A DNA stretch of 64,000 bases from PFJX01 sp964466195 (GTDB lineage Bacteria; Pseudomonadota; Gammaproteobacteria; Burkholderiales; Thiobacillaceae): NCBI GenBank assembly GCA_964466195.1, contig CAYXMQ010000010.1, positions 49,077 through 113,076 on the forward strand, read 5' to 3'. Position 1 is the stretch's first letter, and each line of letters opens with the position of its first letter. The notes below the pieces were generated by a model that saw only the letters and a list, made by a program, of their open reading frames with translations, did no database searches and was not told where the DNA came from. Of the stretch, positions 29,432 to 38,086 are shown in pieces. The position numbers were made by a program, and so were the translations under genes.

Positions 29432-30261
29432 GCACCTATGTGGTCGGCGACATCCAGGGCTGCCATGACGCGCTGGCCGAGCTGCTGGCGGCGCTGGACT
29501 TCGACCGGACGCGCGACCGGCTCTGGATCACCGGCGATCTGGTCAATCGCGGCGAGAATTCGCTCGCCGTGCTGCGCTGGTGCATGGCGCATGACGATTG
29601 CGTCGTCGCCGTGCTGGGCAATCACGATCTGCATCTGCTGGCGGTGGCGGAAGGCTTCGTGCCGCCGCATCGCAAGGACACGCTGGACATGATCCTTGCC
29701 GCCCCCGACCGCAAAGCCTTGCTGACCTGGCTGCGCCGGCGTCCGATGTTGCATCGCGACGGTGCCTGGATGATGCTGCACGCCGGCCTGCCGCCGGAAT
29801 GGAGCGCCGACGACGCGCAAAGCCTCGCCGGCGAACTCGAAGCCGCGCTGCGCGGGCCGGATTGGCGCAATTTCCTGCGCCAGATGTATGGCAACGAACC
29901 GCGCAGCTGGTCGCCCGAATTGCGCGGCCAGGAGCGGCTGCGCTTCGTCGCCAACTGCCTGACCCGGACGCGCTATCTGCATCCGGACGGCAGCCTCGAA
30001 TTCCAGCACAAGCTCGGACTCGACGCCGTTCCGCCCGGTTTGACGCCCTGGTTCGATTTCCCCGGCCGCGCCAGCGCAGCCGGGCAAGACAGCGTCCGCA
30101 TCCTGTTCGGGCATTGGTCCACGTTGGGATTGCTGATACGGGAAGACGTCATCGCCCTCGATACCGGCTGCTTGTGGGGCGGCGCATTGACCGCTTTCCG
30201 GCTCGACGACGAACAGTGCTTCCAGGTGCGCTGTACGGCCAGAAAGACGCCGCATCCGTAG
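29428..30261 (+). CDS. apaH: symmetrical bis(5'-nucleosyl)-tetraphosphatase
   Basis: 277-residue phosphoesterase that splits Ap4A into two ADP and, in enterobacteria, removes Np4 caps from RNA. Metal-binding motifs: GDIQGCHDAL, GDLVNRGENS, LGNHDLHLL and a late GHWSTLGL. It starts at the ATG overlapping the ttcA stop. In E. coli apaH lies with rsmA-apaG; here it is linked to cutA-dsbD-ttcA while rsmA is 14 kb away. The end is one base from the convergent acyltransferase gene. Confidence 0.94.
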   Translation: MSTYVVGDIQGCHDALAELLAALDFDRTRDRLWITGDLVNRGENSLAVLRWCMAHDDCVVAVLGNHDLHLLAVAEGFVPPHRKDTLDMILAAPDRKALLTWLRRRPMLHRDGAWMMLHAGLPPEWSADDAQSLAGELEAALRGPDWRNFLRQMYGNEPRSWSPELRGQERLRFVANCLTRTRYLHPDGSLEFQHKLGLDAVPPGLTPWFDFPGRASAAGQDSVRILFGHWSTLGLLIREDVIALDTGCLWGGALTAFRLDDEQCFQVRCTARKTPHP

Positions 30262-30262
30262 G

Positions 30263-30988
30263 CTAGATCCGCAAAGCGGAGCGGATCGCCGCTTCGGCCT
30301 GCTTGGCCATATCCCGGCGATGCCCGCCGTCATTCGGCAACCCGGGCAAAAAAGCCACCTCGACCACCATGCCGTGTAGTTTGGCGATACGCCAGAATGA
30401 AGCCAGCAAGGTCATGTCGCCGTGGTACGCCGCTTCCAGGCACGGCTCGCCGTGCAGGTTCAGGTAGCGTATGGCCGCCGGATAGACCGGGCAGCCGGCA
30501 TCCAGCGCGGGCTGGAACAACGAAGGGAAGAACGTGCGCATATTAAGGCCGTCGGAGGTGGTGCCCTCCGGAAAGAACGCCAGGCATTCGCCGGCGCGCA
30601 ACTCGGCGGCCATTTCCTGATTCACCCGCAGCGCATCGGATTTTTTCTCGCGCGAAATGAACAACGTGCCGGAGGCCTTCGCCAAGCGGCCCAGCAACGG
30701 CCAATCGCGCACCTCCGCCTTGGAAATGAAGCGCACCGGCAAAATGCTGTGCAGCACATGGATGTCCAACCAGGAAATGTGGTTCGCCACCAGCACCCCG
30801 CCGCCGCTCGGCGGCACACCGCTCAGACGCAGTTCGATCTGCAGGATGCGCATCAGCTTCTTCGCCCAGGCCGTCACCTGCCGGTCGCGCGCAGCGCGAT
30901 CCAGGCGCGGATAGAACACCAGTGCGGTCACCACACCGCTCAGCACCAGTTTGAACAGGCGCAGGATTTTTACCACCGGACGGATCAC
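30263..30988 (-). CDS. 1-acyl-sn-glycerol-3-phosphate acyltransferase (PlsC family)
   Basis: 241 residues from the GTG at 30988, which follows TTGAGGCGG and overlaps the ppc stop; an ATG 49 codons upstream lies within ppc and gives no sensible sequence. Acyltransferase motifs: H70-x4-D75 (NHISWLD) and FFPEGTTSDG near residue 142. An N-terminal hydrophobic stretch anchors it to the inner membrane. It acylates lysophosphatidic acid or a related lipid; a lyso-ornithine acyltransferase is an alternative in this family. Confidence 0.88.
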   Translation of the reverse strand: MIRPVVKILRLFKLVLSGVVTALVFYPRLDRAARDRQVTAWAKKLMRILQIELRLSGVPPSGGGVLVANHISWLDIHVLHSILPVRFISKAEVRDWPLLGRLAKASGTLFISREKKSDALRVNQEMAAELRAGECLAFFPEGTTSDGLNMRTFFPSLFQPALDAGCPVYPAAIRYLNLHGEPCLEAAYHGDMTLLASFWRIAKLHGMVVEVAFLPGLPNDGGHRRDMAKQAEAAIRSALRI

Positions 30989-30995
30989 GGCCGCC

Positions 30996-33869
30996 TCAAC
31001 CGGTATTGCGCATGCCAGCCGCGATGGCGTTGATCGAGCGCAGCAACGGCTCCAGCCAGGGACTGTCGGCCTCCAGCGGAGCCGTCGGCGGCTTTGCCGC
31101 CTCGCTGAACCGGCGTGCCGAGAACGGGGGTTCATCCTGGCGCAGCTTGCGCAACAGCACGACCTGGATGTGATTCAGCGGATCGAGATAGGGGTTGCGC
31201 TGATTCAATGAAATCGCCAATTCGGGCGACTCTTCCAGCATGGTCTGGACGTTGGCCACATTGAGTATCTGCAGAATGCTGCGCTGATATTCCGCGCGGA
31301 TCGTTTCATACACCCGCTTGCCGCTGTCGGCATCCGGACACAGGCTGGCGTACTCGCGGGCGATATTCATGTCAGTCTTGCTCAACGCCATCTGCGCGTT
31401 CGACAGCAAAGTTCGGAAGAACGGCCAGTCGCGATACATTTGCTGCAATTTGGCCAGTCGCGCCAGATCGTGGCCGCGCCAGCTTTCCAGCGCCGTGCCG
31501 ATGCCGTACCAGGCCGGCAGCGCGTGGCGCGACTGGCCCCAGGCAAACACCCAGCCGATGGCGCGCACGGAGTCCTTCGAGCGGTCGCCGGTCTTGCGAT
31601 GCGACGGACGCGAGCCGATATTCATCAAGCCGATTTCGCGCACCGGCGTCGCTTCGTAAAAGTAATCGAGGAAACCGGGCGTGTGCTCGGTCAGCGCGCG
31701 GTAATGGCTTTCGCCGGCGCGGGCGATCGCGTCCATGATGCCGAGATAGTCCTTGCGGTCCGCCTGGGCGGAGCCGATCAGGTGACTGCTGGCCTTGAGC
31801 AGGCCGCTGACGCCCAGCGTCAATTCGTACACCGCCGTTTCCATGTTGTTGTATTTGTAGAACAGCACCTCGCCTTGTTCGGTCAGCTTGAGCTGCCCGC
31901 GCACCGTGCTGGCCGGCTGCGCCAGGATCGCTTCGTAGGTCGGACCGCCGCCGCGGCCCAGCGTGCCGCCACGGCCGTGGAACATTCGGCAGGGTATGCC
32001 GGCGGCTTGCGAGACCGCGACGATGCGCTTCTGCGCGTCGTACAGGCTCCAGGCCGAGGCCAGAATGCCGCCGTCCTTGCAGGAATCGGAATAGCCCAGC
32101 ATGACTTCCTGGCCGTCGCCGGCCGCATCCAGCAGACGCCGGTAAACCGGGAGTTCGTAGAGCTGGGTCAGCACCGATTCGACGCGATGCAAGTCGTCAA
32201 TGGTCTCGAACAGCGGCGATGCGCCGATATGGCAATACCAGTTGCCTGCCAGGCGTCCGGCCAATCCGGCCTGCGAGGCCAGCAACATGACCTCCATGAC
32301 GTGCGACGCCGAATGCGTCATCGAGATCACGTATTTGCCGAAGCAGGCCGCGCCCAGGTTGCGGCGGGCATGCGCGATGAGCTGGAACAGGCGCAGTGTT
32401 TCCTGCGCGCTCGGCGTCAGGGCGGCCAGATCGAACTGCAAGGCGTTGGGATTGGCGATGGCGTCGCTCAACAATACCAGGCGCGCGTTCTCGTCCAGCG
32501 CCAGGTAGTCGACGTCGAGCGCCGCGCGCAGCACTTCCGCCACGGCCTGACTATGGCGACCGGATTCCTGACGCACGTCGAGCTGCATCAGATGAAAGCC
32601 GAAGGTTTCCACCAGCCGGATCAGATCGAGCAACTCGCGATTTGCGATTTCGCTGTCGCCGTGGCTGATCAGCGAGTCCCGAATCCGATGCAGATCGTGC
32701 AGGAAGGCTTGATCACTGGCGTAACCAGGTTGCTGGTGGCCCAACCCATGGCTGAATTCGACGTCCTTTTCAGCCAGATCGAGATTGCGGCGTATCCGCA
32801 ACCACATGATTTCGAGCTTGCGCCGGTAGGGTTCCTGCAAGTAACGGTCCACATCCGCGCCCAGCATCGCGGCGGCCTGCGCGATATCCTCGGCGAGATC
32901 GGCCATGAAGGCTTCCGACGGCCGACACAGCTGGATCGAATAGGACAACTGATCGCTCAACTGCTCCAGCCGGCGCAGATATTCGCTATAGGCGGTCTGC
33001 GCCTGCATGCGCCAGGCCAGCGCGGTCACCTCGCTGGTGACCAGCGGGTGGCCGTCGCGGTCGCCGCCGATCCAGGAGCCGAAGCGCAAAAAACTGGGCG
33101 TGCCGATCTCGGCGGGCGCTTGCGGTCCATAGACGTCGGCCAATGAGCGAGTGAAATTGCGATACACCTGCGTTACCGCCTGAAACAACGAAAGCGGGAA
33201 ATAGGACAGGCCGGTGCGGATTTCGTCGCTGACGTCGAGCTTCTTGGCGCGCACCTCGTCGGTGTTCCACAAAATGTGAATCTGATTGGACAGATGCTGG
33301 ATCGCCTCGTCGCGATACATGCCGCGTACGCGCGGATCATCCAGCGCTTCGATGGACAGAAAAATGTTGCGCAACGCACCCTTGATGGTGCGGCGCTTGG
33401 CCTCGGACGGATGCGCGGTCATCACCGGCAGGTAGCACAGTTGCGCCAGCAGACTCTTCAGATCCGTCGCGCTGACGCCCTCGTCGCGCAAGGCCAGCAG
33501 GGTGTCGTGAAACGAACCGGGCCACATATGGGCGCCTTGCTGCACGGCGCGGCGCCGTTCGCGCAGTGCAATCGCCTCTTCGGCGATATTGATCAGGCTG
33601 AAGTAGATATTGAACGCCCGGATGATCTGGCTAAGCGCCGCCGGCTCCTGGCGATTGATCAGGTCGATCAGTTGCCGCCGCCTGGATGTCGACTCGCGCT
33701 CGCGCAGCGCAATGAAGCCCAGCCGCAATTCGCCGATGGCCTGATAGACCGCCGGCGCAAGCTGGCGCTTCAGCACCTTGCTGAGCAGCAGATTGAGCAA
33801 GCGCTCTCGGCTGCGCAGCGCTTTCAGATGCGAGGCGGAAAATGAGGATGTTAAAGCGACTGCGGACAT
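30996..33869 (-). CDS. ppc: phosphoenolpyruvate carboxylase
   Basis: 957 residues from the ATG at 33869. Makes oxaloacetate from PEP and bicarbonate, topping up the TCA cycle; cytosolic tetramer. The catalytic histidine is near residue 153 (VMTAHPSEAKRRT). Further landmarks: RFGSWIGGDRDGHP, MLGYSDSCKDGG, the glycine loop FHGRGGTLGRGGGPTYEAI, and a C-terminal MRNTG, matching the family's QNTG end. Single gene in front of the acyltransferase, opposite to ttcA-apaH. An alternative ATG 16 codons earlier exists. Confidence 0.96.
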   Translation of the reverse strand: MSAVALTSSFSASHLKALRSRERLLNLLLSKVLKRQLAPAVYQAIGELRLGFIALRERESTSRRRQLIDLINRQEPAALSQIIRAFNIYFSLINIAEEAIALRERRRAVQQGAHMWPGSFHDTLLALRDEGVSATDLKSLLAQLCYLPVMTAHPSEAKRRTIKGALRNIFLSIEALDDPRVRGMYRDEAIQHLSNQIHILWNTDEVRAKKLDVSDEIRTGLSYFPLSLFQAVTQVYRNFTRSLADVYGPQAPAEIGTPSFLRFGSWIGGDRDGHPLVTSEVTALAWRMQAQTAYSEYLRRLEQLSDQLSYSIQLCRPSEAFMADLAEDIAQAAAMLGADVDRYLQEPYRRKLEIMWLRIRRNLDLAEKDVEFSHGLGHQQPGYASDQAFLHDLHRIRDSLISHGDSEIANRELLDLIRLVETFGFHLMQLDVRQESGRHSQAVAEVLRAALDVDYLALDENARLVLLSDAIANPNALQFDLAALTPSAQETLRLFQLIAHARRNLGAACFGKYVISMTHSASHVMEVMLLASQAGLAGRLAGNWYCHIGASPLFETIDDLHRVESVLTQLYELPVYRRLLDAAGDGQEVMLGYSDSCKDGGILASAWSLYDAQKRIVAVSQAAGIPCRMFHGRGGTLGRGGGPTYEAILAQPASTVRGQLKLTEQGEVLFYKYNNMETAVYELTLGVSGLLKASSHLIGSAQADRKDYLGIMDAIARAGESHYRALTEHTPGFLDYFYEATPVREIGLMNIGSRPSHRKTGDRSKDSVRAIGWVFAWGQSRHALPAWYGIGTALESWRGHDLARLAKLQQMYRDWPFFRTLLSNAQMALSKTDMNIAREYASLCPDADSGKRVYETIRAEYQRSILQILNVANVQTMLEESPELAISLNQRNPYLDPLNHIQVVLLRKLRQDEPPFSARRFSEAAKPPTAPLEADSPWLEPLLRSINAIAAGMRNTG

Positions 33870-33976
33870 GCGACGTTCCCAACTTGAAGACAGGGAACGG
33901 ATAGTGCCATCGCGCAACCCGGTTGACGAACCCTGCGTTGACTGCGGCTCAAGTCCTGCCGGCCTGATCGCGCCGT

Positions 33977-35587
33977 TCAGCGCAAACGGAACCGGCTGAC
34001 CAGATCATTCAACTCGCGCGCCAATGCCACCAGTTCTTCGCTGACGCCGCGCGTTTCCACGGCCTCGCTGGCCGTGCGCTCGGCGATACGGCCGATGTTG
34101 GATACCCGTTGATCGACGTTGTCGGTCAGTTCCGCCTGGCTGCGTACCGAACGTTCCATCAGCGCATTCAGATCGCGGATATCCTTGACCCGCACCACGA
34201 TCTGATCCAGCCCGCCCACCGCATCGCCCAGTTCCTGACTGTGTTGCGAGGCGGTTTCGCGCGCTTTCTGCATGACTTCGACCGCGCGCTTGGCCTCCTG
34301 GCGCAGCTGCATGACGATCTCTTCGATGCTGCGGGTGGACTCGTGCGACATGTTGGCCAGCTTGCGCACTTCATCGGCGACCACGGCGAAACCGCGCCCC
34401 ATCTCGCCGGCGCGCGCGGCTTCGATCGCCGCGTTGAGCGCCAGCAGATTGGTTTGCTCGGCAATGCCCTTGATCACGTCCAGCACATCGCTGACGTTCT
34501 GGCTGCGCTGGTCGAGCGCCCCGATGACCTCGGCGGCCTGCTGGATCTCGTTGACCAGAGACAGAATGCCTTCGATCGCCTTGCGCGTCGTCTGCGTGCT
34601 CCGGCCGGCTTCGCTGTCGGCATCGACCGAGGCCACGGCCGTGCGCGCCGCGCTGCTGCCGGCTTCGGCCGCGATGCCCTTGAGATCGGTGATCGAATGC
34701 ACTGTCGATTCAGCTTCCTGCAATTGCTGGCTGGCCGCCTCTGCAGTCTGAATCGATGCCGCGGCAATACGATCCGCCGCGCTCGATAGCCGGGAAGAGG
34801 TGTCCATCACCAGACCGAGGCTGGCTCCAAACTTGTCCAGCATGCCGTTGATCGCCTGCCCGAGCGAGCCGACTTCATCCTTGCCGGCAATGGCGAGACG
34901 CTGGGTCAGATCGGCGTTCTGTTCGATGGACTGCATCGCGGCGCGCATGTTCGACAGCGGCAGCACCACGATGCGACGCAACAACCCGACCACCAGGGCA
35001 ATGCCCAATACCGACAACACCAGGTTCAGGCCGGCTACGACCAGAAAATTGCTGCGAAACTCATCATCCAGTTGCTTCAATGAATAGCTGATGCGTGTGG
35101 CCCCCAGCACGCTGCCCGGCTTCACCTGATGGCAGGTCAGGCAGTTGGTGCCCATATGATTGTCGACCGCTGGCAGAGGCGTCAGGACAGTGACGAAACG
35201 GCCGTTGGCGTCCTCGCCGAATTCACTGACCGCCTCGCCCTTCACCGCGCGTTCATCCAACGCATCCTGCGGCTTGGCGGGATTGGTCGTGACGCCGTCG
35301 AGCAGCGCAGGCGCATGCACCACCCGAATTTCGCGCACGCCTGGCGTAGACAGGTATTTTTTCCGCAAGGCTTCGTGCTGATCCATCGTCCCGGTCAGCA
35401 TCATGGTGTTGATGCCGTCGAAATAGGATTGCGACAAACCGCGCGCCTTATCGAGCGCGATATCCTGTGCCAGCGAACGCTCATTACGCACTATCACCCA
35501 GGTCGACGTCGCCAGAACCGCGATGAAGATCAGCGAAATGGTCAGCACAATCTTGGATTGTATGGAAGTGGCGATGGTCCGGGACAT
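33977..35587 (-). CDS. methyl-accepting chemotaxis protein with heme c-type sensor
   Basis: 536-residue chemoreceptor. Membrane segment 1 near residues 10-32, a periplasmic sensor to about 180, membrane segment 2 near 182-205, HAMP, then the signalling domain with the conserved hairpin GIAEQTNLLALNAAIEAARAGEMGRGFAVVADEVRKLA. The sensor contains C149-L-T-C152-H153, a CxxCH heme c attachment motif, within a DUF3365/Tll0287-like region (NHMGTNCLTCHQVKPGSVLGATRISY). A heme would let it sense redox, oxygen or NO. No che genes are adjacent. It lies just downstream of the divergent side of ppc and before the cbb3 locus. Confidence 0.92.
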   Translation of the reverse strand: MSRTIATSIQSKIVLTISLIFIAVLATSTWVIVRNERSLAQDIALDKARGLSQSYFDGINTMMLTGTMDQHEALRKKYLSTPGVREIRVVHAPALLDGVTTNPAKPQDALDERAVKGEAVSEFGEDANGRFVTVLTPLPAVDNHMGTNCLTCHQVKPGSVLGATRISYSLKQLDDEFRSNFLVVAGLNLVLSVLGIALVVGLLRRIVVLPLSNMRAAMQSIEQNADLTQRLAIAGKDEVGSLGQAINGMLDKFGASLGLVMDTSSRLSSAADRIAAASIQTAEAASQQLQEAESTVHSITDLKGIAAEAGSSAARTAVASVDADSEAGRSTQTTRKAIEGILSLVNEIQQAAEVIGALDQRSQNVSDVLDVIKGIAEQTNLLALNAAIEAARAGEMGRGFAVVADEVRKLANMSHESTRSIEEIVMQLRQEAKRAVEVMQKARETASQHSQELGDAVGGLDQIVVRVKDIRDLNALMERSVRSQAELTDNVDQRVSNIGRIAERTASEAVETRGVSEELVALARELNDLVSRFRLR

Positions 35588-35772
35588 GACGTGTGATCTC
35601 GATCGGGAAGGAATTACCGGCGCGGCAGCCTCACCGCGGGTTCATAGTACGGAAGGGATATCGGCCCGGCGCAGCGCAAACTTGATGCCGGCCGGATGCA
35701 GGTTGCGTAAAAAAATGGGCCGACTTCAAGTCAGCCCGGGCCTATACGAAAGGCAAACAAGCGCCCTGAATG

Positions 35773-35907
35773 TCAGTTGTCGCCTTCGTGCGATTTCTGC
35801 GTCAGCTTGTACCAAAGGAACAGCCCCATGGCGACTATGAAACTCAGAGTGAACAGGCTTAGCAGGCCAATGTTCGAACCGAACAGCTCTTTCAGCACGA
35901 CGTCCAT
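35773..35907 (-). CDS. small membrane protein, DUF3149 family
   Basis: 44 residues: MDVVLKELFGSNIGLLSLFT, then a membrane segment (LSFIVAMGLFLWYKL) and a polar tail. The ATG at 35907 is preceded by AAAAGGAG, a strong ribosome binding site. The LFGSxxGLLSL block with one membrane helix fits the DUF3149 family. It follows fixH by 43 bases on the same strand, so it is likely the last gene of the cbb3 assembly operon. Function unknown. Confidence 0.82.
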   Translation of the reverse strand: MDVVLKELFGSNIGLLSLFTLSFIVAMGLFLWYKLTQKSHEGDN

Positions 35908-35950
35908 TTTCAAGCTCCTTTTAAAACACCCTTAACGGGTCGTTATGAAA

Positions 35951-36448
35951 TCAATCACGACCAAGCCTGGTAGAACCAAGCAGCGGCAAGGTCAGCTCGC
36001 CGCCGAGCCGCCAGGACTGATCATTCGGCTCCAGTATCCATTGCCGCTTGCCGGCGCCGCTTTCCGGCATCGGCGCGGCGTAGACGCCGCGACCCAGGTC
36101 TTTCAACTGCAGGCGCACATCCTGGTCGGCCAGGGTCGGATGCAGCAACAGCAGTTCCAGGCTGGCCGGCATCGCATCCAGACGTCCCCTCAATGTCAGT
36201 CTGGCCTCGCCCTGCTGGATCGCCAATTCGCCGACGATCGCGAGCGCCGCCGCCCGCTCTTCACGGCTCGTGTCTTTGCCTGGCGCCATGCCCTCCTTGT
36301 GGTAACCCGCATTGACCAGCGGATCCGGCTTGTCTGCTGCGATGAAATAGGTCGCAATACTCGCCACCACGGCGATAGCCGGCAAACCGGCCACCAGCCA
36401 GATCATGGGTTCTTTCCACCAGACCCGTTGCATGGATTTATTCAGCAT
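35951..36448 (-). CDS. fixH: FixH-family cbb3 oxidase assembly protein
   Basis: 165 residues from the ATG at 36448, which has AAGG eight bases upstream; an ATG two codons earlier is possible. One N-terminal membrane segment (PMIWLVAGLPAIAVVASIATYFI) is followed by a periplasmic domain with YHKEGMAPGKDTSREERAA, typical of FixH. It is next to ccoG, as in fixGHIS/ccoGHIS clusters, and is thought to help copper delivery or assembly of cbb3 oxidase. Confidence 0.88.
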   Translation of the reverse strand: MLNKSMQRVWWKEPMIWLVAGLPAIAVVASIATYFIAADKPDPLVNAGYHKEGMAPGKDTSREERAAALAIVGELAIQQGEARLTLRGRLDAMPASLELLLLHPTLADQDVRLQLKDLGRGVYAAPMPESGAGKRQWILEPNDQSWRLGGELTLPLLGSTRLGRD

Positions 36449-36458
36449 AGTCATGACC

Positions 36459-37880
36459 TTATCTTAGGAAACTGGATTTGGCTTCGCGCACGATCTCGGG
36501 ATCGTCGTCGGCCGCGATCCTGAAAACGATGGGCTGGCTCGGCCGCTTCAGCCGGCTGCCATCGATTTGCACCACCACGTTGACGTTTTCCGTGCCCAGG
36601 GCTGGAATCTCGACTCGATCGCCGGCGACCAGATTCAAGCCTTCGATACCGCCGGCGGAAATGGTGTAACGATGCGGACGCCCATCCATATTGATGATTT
36701 GCAGGCGATACAGATTCTCCGTCTGTCCGTTGTCGGCCAGGCGCGACAGCACGAGACGATCGCGGATGACATCGGTGCGCAGCGGCACGCGGTTGACCAG
36801 GGTGTAAACAAAAGCCACACAGATCGCCCCCAATAGCAACGTGTAGGCCAGAGTGCGCGGCCGCAGGGTGTGCTTGACGATGTCCTTGTCCGGATACTTG
36901 CCGTCGATCGCGTTTTGCGTCGAATAACGGATCAGGCCTTGCGGGTAACCCATCTTGTCCATGACCTGATCGCACGCATCGATACAGGCGGCACAACCGA
37001 TACACATGTATTGCAGACCGTTACGGATATCGATGCCGGTCGGGCAGACCTGGACGCAAATGCCGCAATCCACACAGTCGCCCAATCCGGCCGCCTTGTA
37101 ATCCATGCTTTTCTTGCGGGTGCCGCGCGATTCGCCGCGTCGGTAGTCATAGGTGATGATCAGGGTGTCCTGATCGAACATCACGCTCTGAAAACGCGCA
37201 TAGGGGCACATGTACTTACAGACCTGCTCGCGCATGAAACCGGCGAATCCCCAAGTGGCGAAGCCGTAGAAGAATATCCAGAAGGTCTCCCACGGTCCCA
37301 GATTCCAGGCCAGGAACTCCTGGCCCAGCACATGAATCGGCGTGTAGTAGCCGACGAAGGTGAAGCCGGTCCACAGGGAAAGCAGTATCCAGGCGACATG
37401 TTTGCCGCCGCGGCGAACTACCTTGTTGGCGGACCAGGGCGCATCGGTCAGCTTCTTCTGTTTGTTGTGATCGCCTTCAAACCATCGCTCGACCCAGATG
37501 AACAATTGGGTATAAACCGTCTGCGGGCAGGCATAACCACACCACAAACGGCCGGCAACCGCGGTAAACAGGAACAGCGCCAACGCGGAGATGATCAATA
37601 TCACAGCCAGCCAGATGAACTCCTGCGGCCAGAATACCCAATCGAACAAATAAAACTTGCGCGCCCCCAAGTCGAACAACACCGCCTGGCGATCATTCCA
37701 GTTCAGCCAGGGCAAGCCGTAGAAAAGAATCTGGGTGAACAGAACCAGTCCGACCCGCCAGTAATTGAACACGCCGGTTACGGCACGCGGATAGATTTTC
37801 TGGTGCACCTCATAAAGCGATTGCTCCTGCCCGCCTTCCGAGTCGCTGATTACGGGAATTTTGTGATGTTGCTCAGCCAC
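36459..37880 (-). CDS. ccoG: cbb3 oxidase accessory ferredoxin-like protein CcoG
   Basis: Membrane Fe-S protein that supports copper handling during cbb3 assembly. I favour the GTG at 37880, which has AGAGG six bases upstream; an in-frame ATG at 37919 adds 13 residues without such a site. Several membrane segments are followed by two [4Fe-4S] motifs, CVDCGICVQVCPTGID and CIGCAACIDACDQVMD, and a C-terminal Ig-like periplasmic domain (FixG_C). It lies after ccoP, separated by a strong hairpin stretch, and before fixH. Confidence 0.94.
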   Translation of the reverse strand: MAEQHHKIPVISDSEGGQEQSLYEVHQKIYPRAVTGVFNYWRVGLVLFTQILFYGLPWLNWNDRQAVLFDLGARKFYLFDWVFWPQEFIWLAVILIISALALFLFTAVAGRLWCGYACPQTVYTQLFIWVERWFEGDHNKQKKLTDAPWSANKVVRRGGKHVAWILLSLWTGFTFVGYYTPIHVLGQEFLAWNLGPWETFWIFFYGFATWGFAGFMREQVCKYMCPYARFQSVMFDQDTLIITYDYRRGESRGTRKKSMDYKAAGLGDCVDCGICVQVCPTGIDIRNGLQYMCIGCAACIDACDQVMDKMGYPQGLIRYSTQNAIDGKYPDKDIVKHTLRPRTLAYTLLLGAICVAFVYTLVNRVPLRTDVIRDRLVLSRLADNGQTENLYRLQIINMDGRPHRYTISAGGIEGLNLVAGDRVEIPALGTENVNVVVQIDGSRLKRPSQPIVFRIAADDDPEIVREAKSSFLR

Positions 37881-37989
37881 GTGACGCCTCTCTTCTATGC
37901 CGATGTCGGCCATCCCCATGGTTCATGCACGCCTTGCTGTCGATCTCGGGAAAACGTGCTTTGAACAACGTGGATCTCTCGATGATTTA

Positions 37990-38063
37990 CCCGGAAGCGA
38001 GTCGGCTTTCACCTCGTTCGGTTCAAACCGACTCGCTTCCGGGGCCGGCTTAGCGCCAGCCCC
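37990..38063. repeat. long inverted repeats between ccoP and ccoG
   Basis: A perfect 16-base inverted repeat (CCCGGAAGCGAGTCGG at 37990-38005 and its complement at 38028-38043) encloses a 22-base loop. A second hairpin (38041-38063, GGGGC.GGC/GCC.GCCCC) adjoins it. There is no T-run, so this is not a classic terminator. In the transcript of ccoNOQP-ccoG it would form a very stable structure that could protect the upstream oxidase mRNA or reduce expression of the assembly genes. Confidence 0.8.
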
Positions 38064-38086
38064 GGAGAGGGGTACTGCCGGTTGCT

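Noticed and set aside
31440..33146. 568-codon open frame antisense to ppc
   Set aside because: Shadow of the ppc reading frame with no recognisable motif.
37990..38063. Intrinsic terminator after ccoP
   Set aside because: The stems are strong, but no T-run follows on the minus strand, so I call it a hairpin/repeat rather than a terminator.
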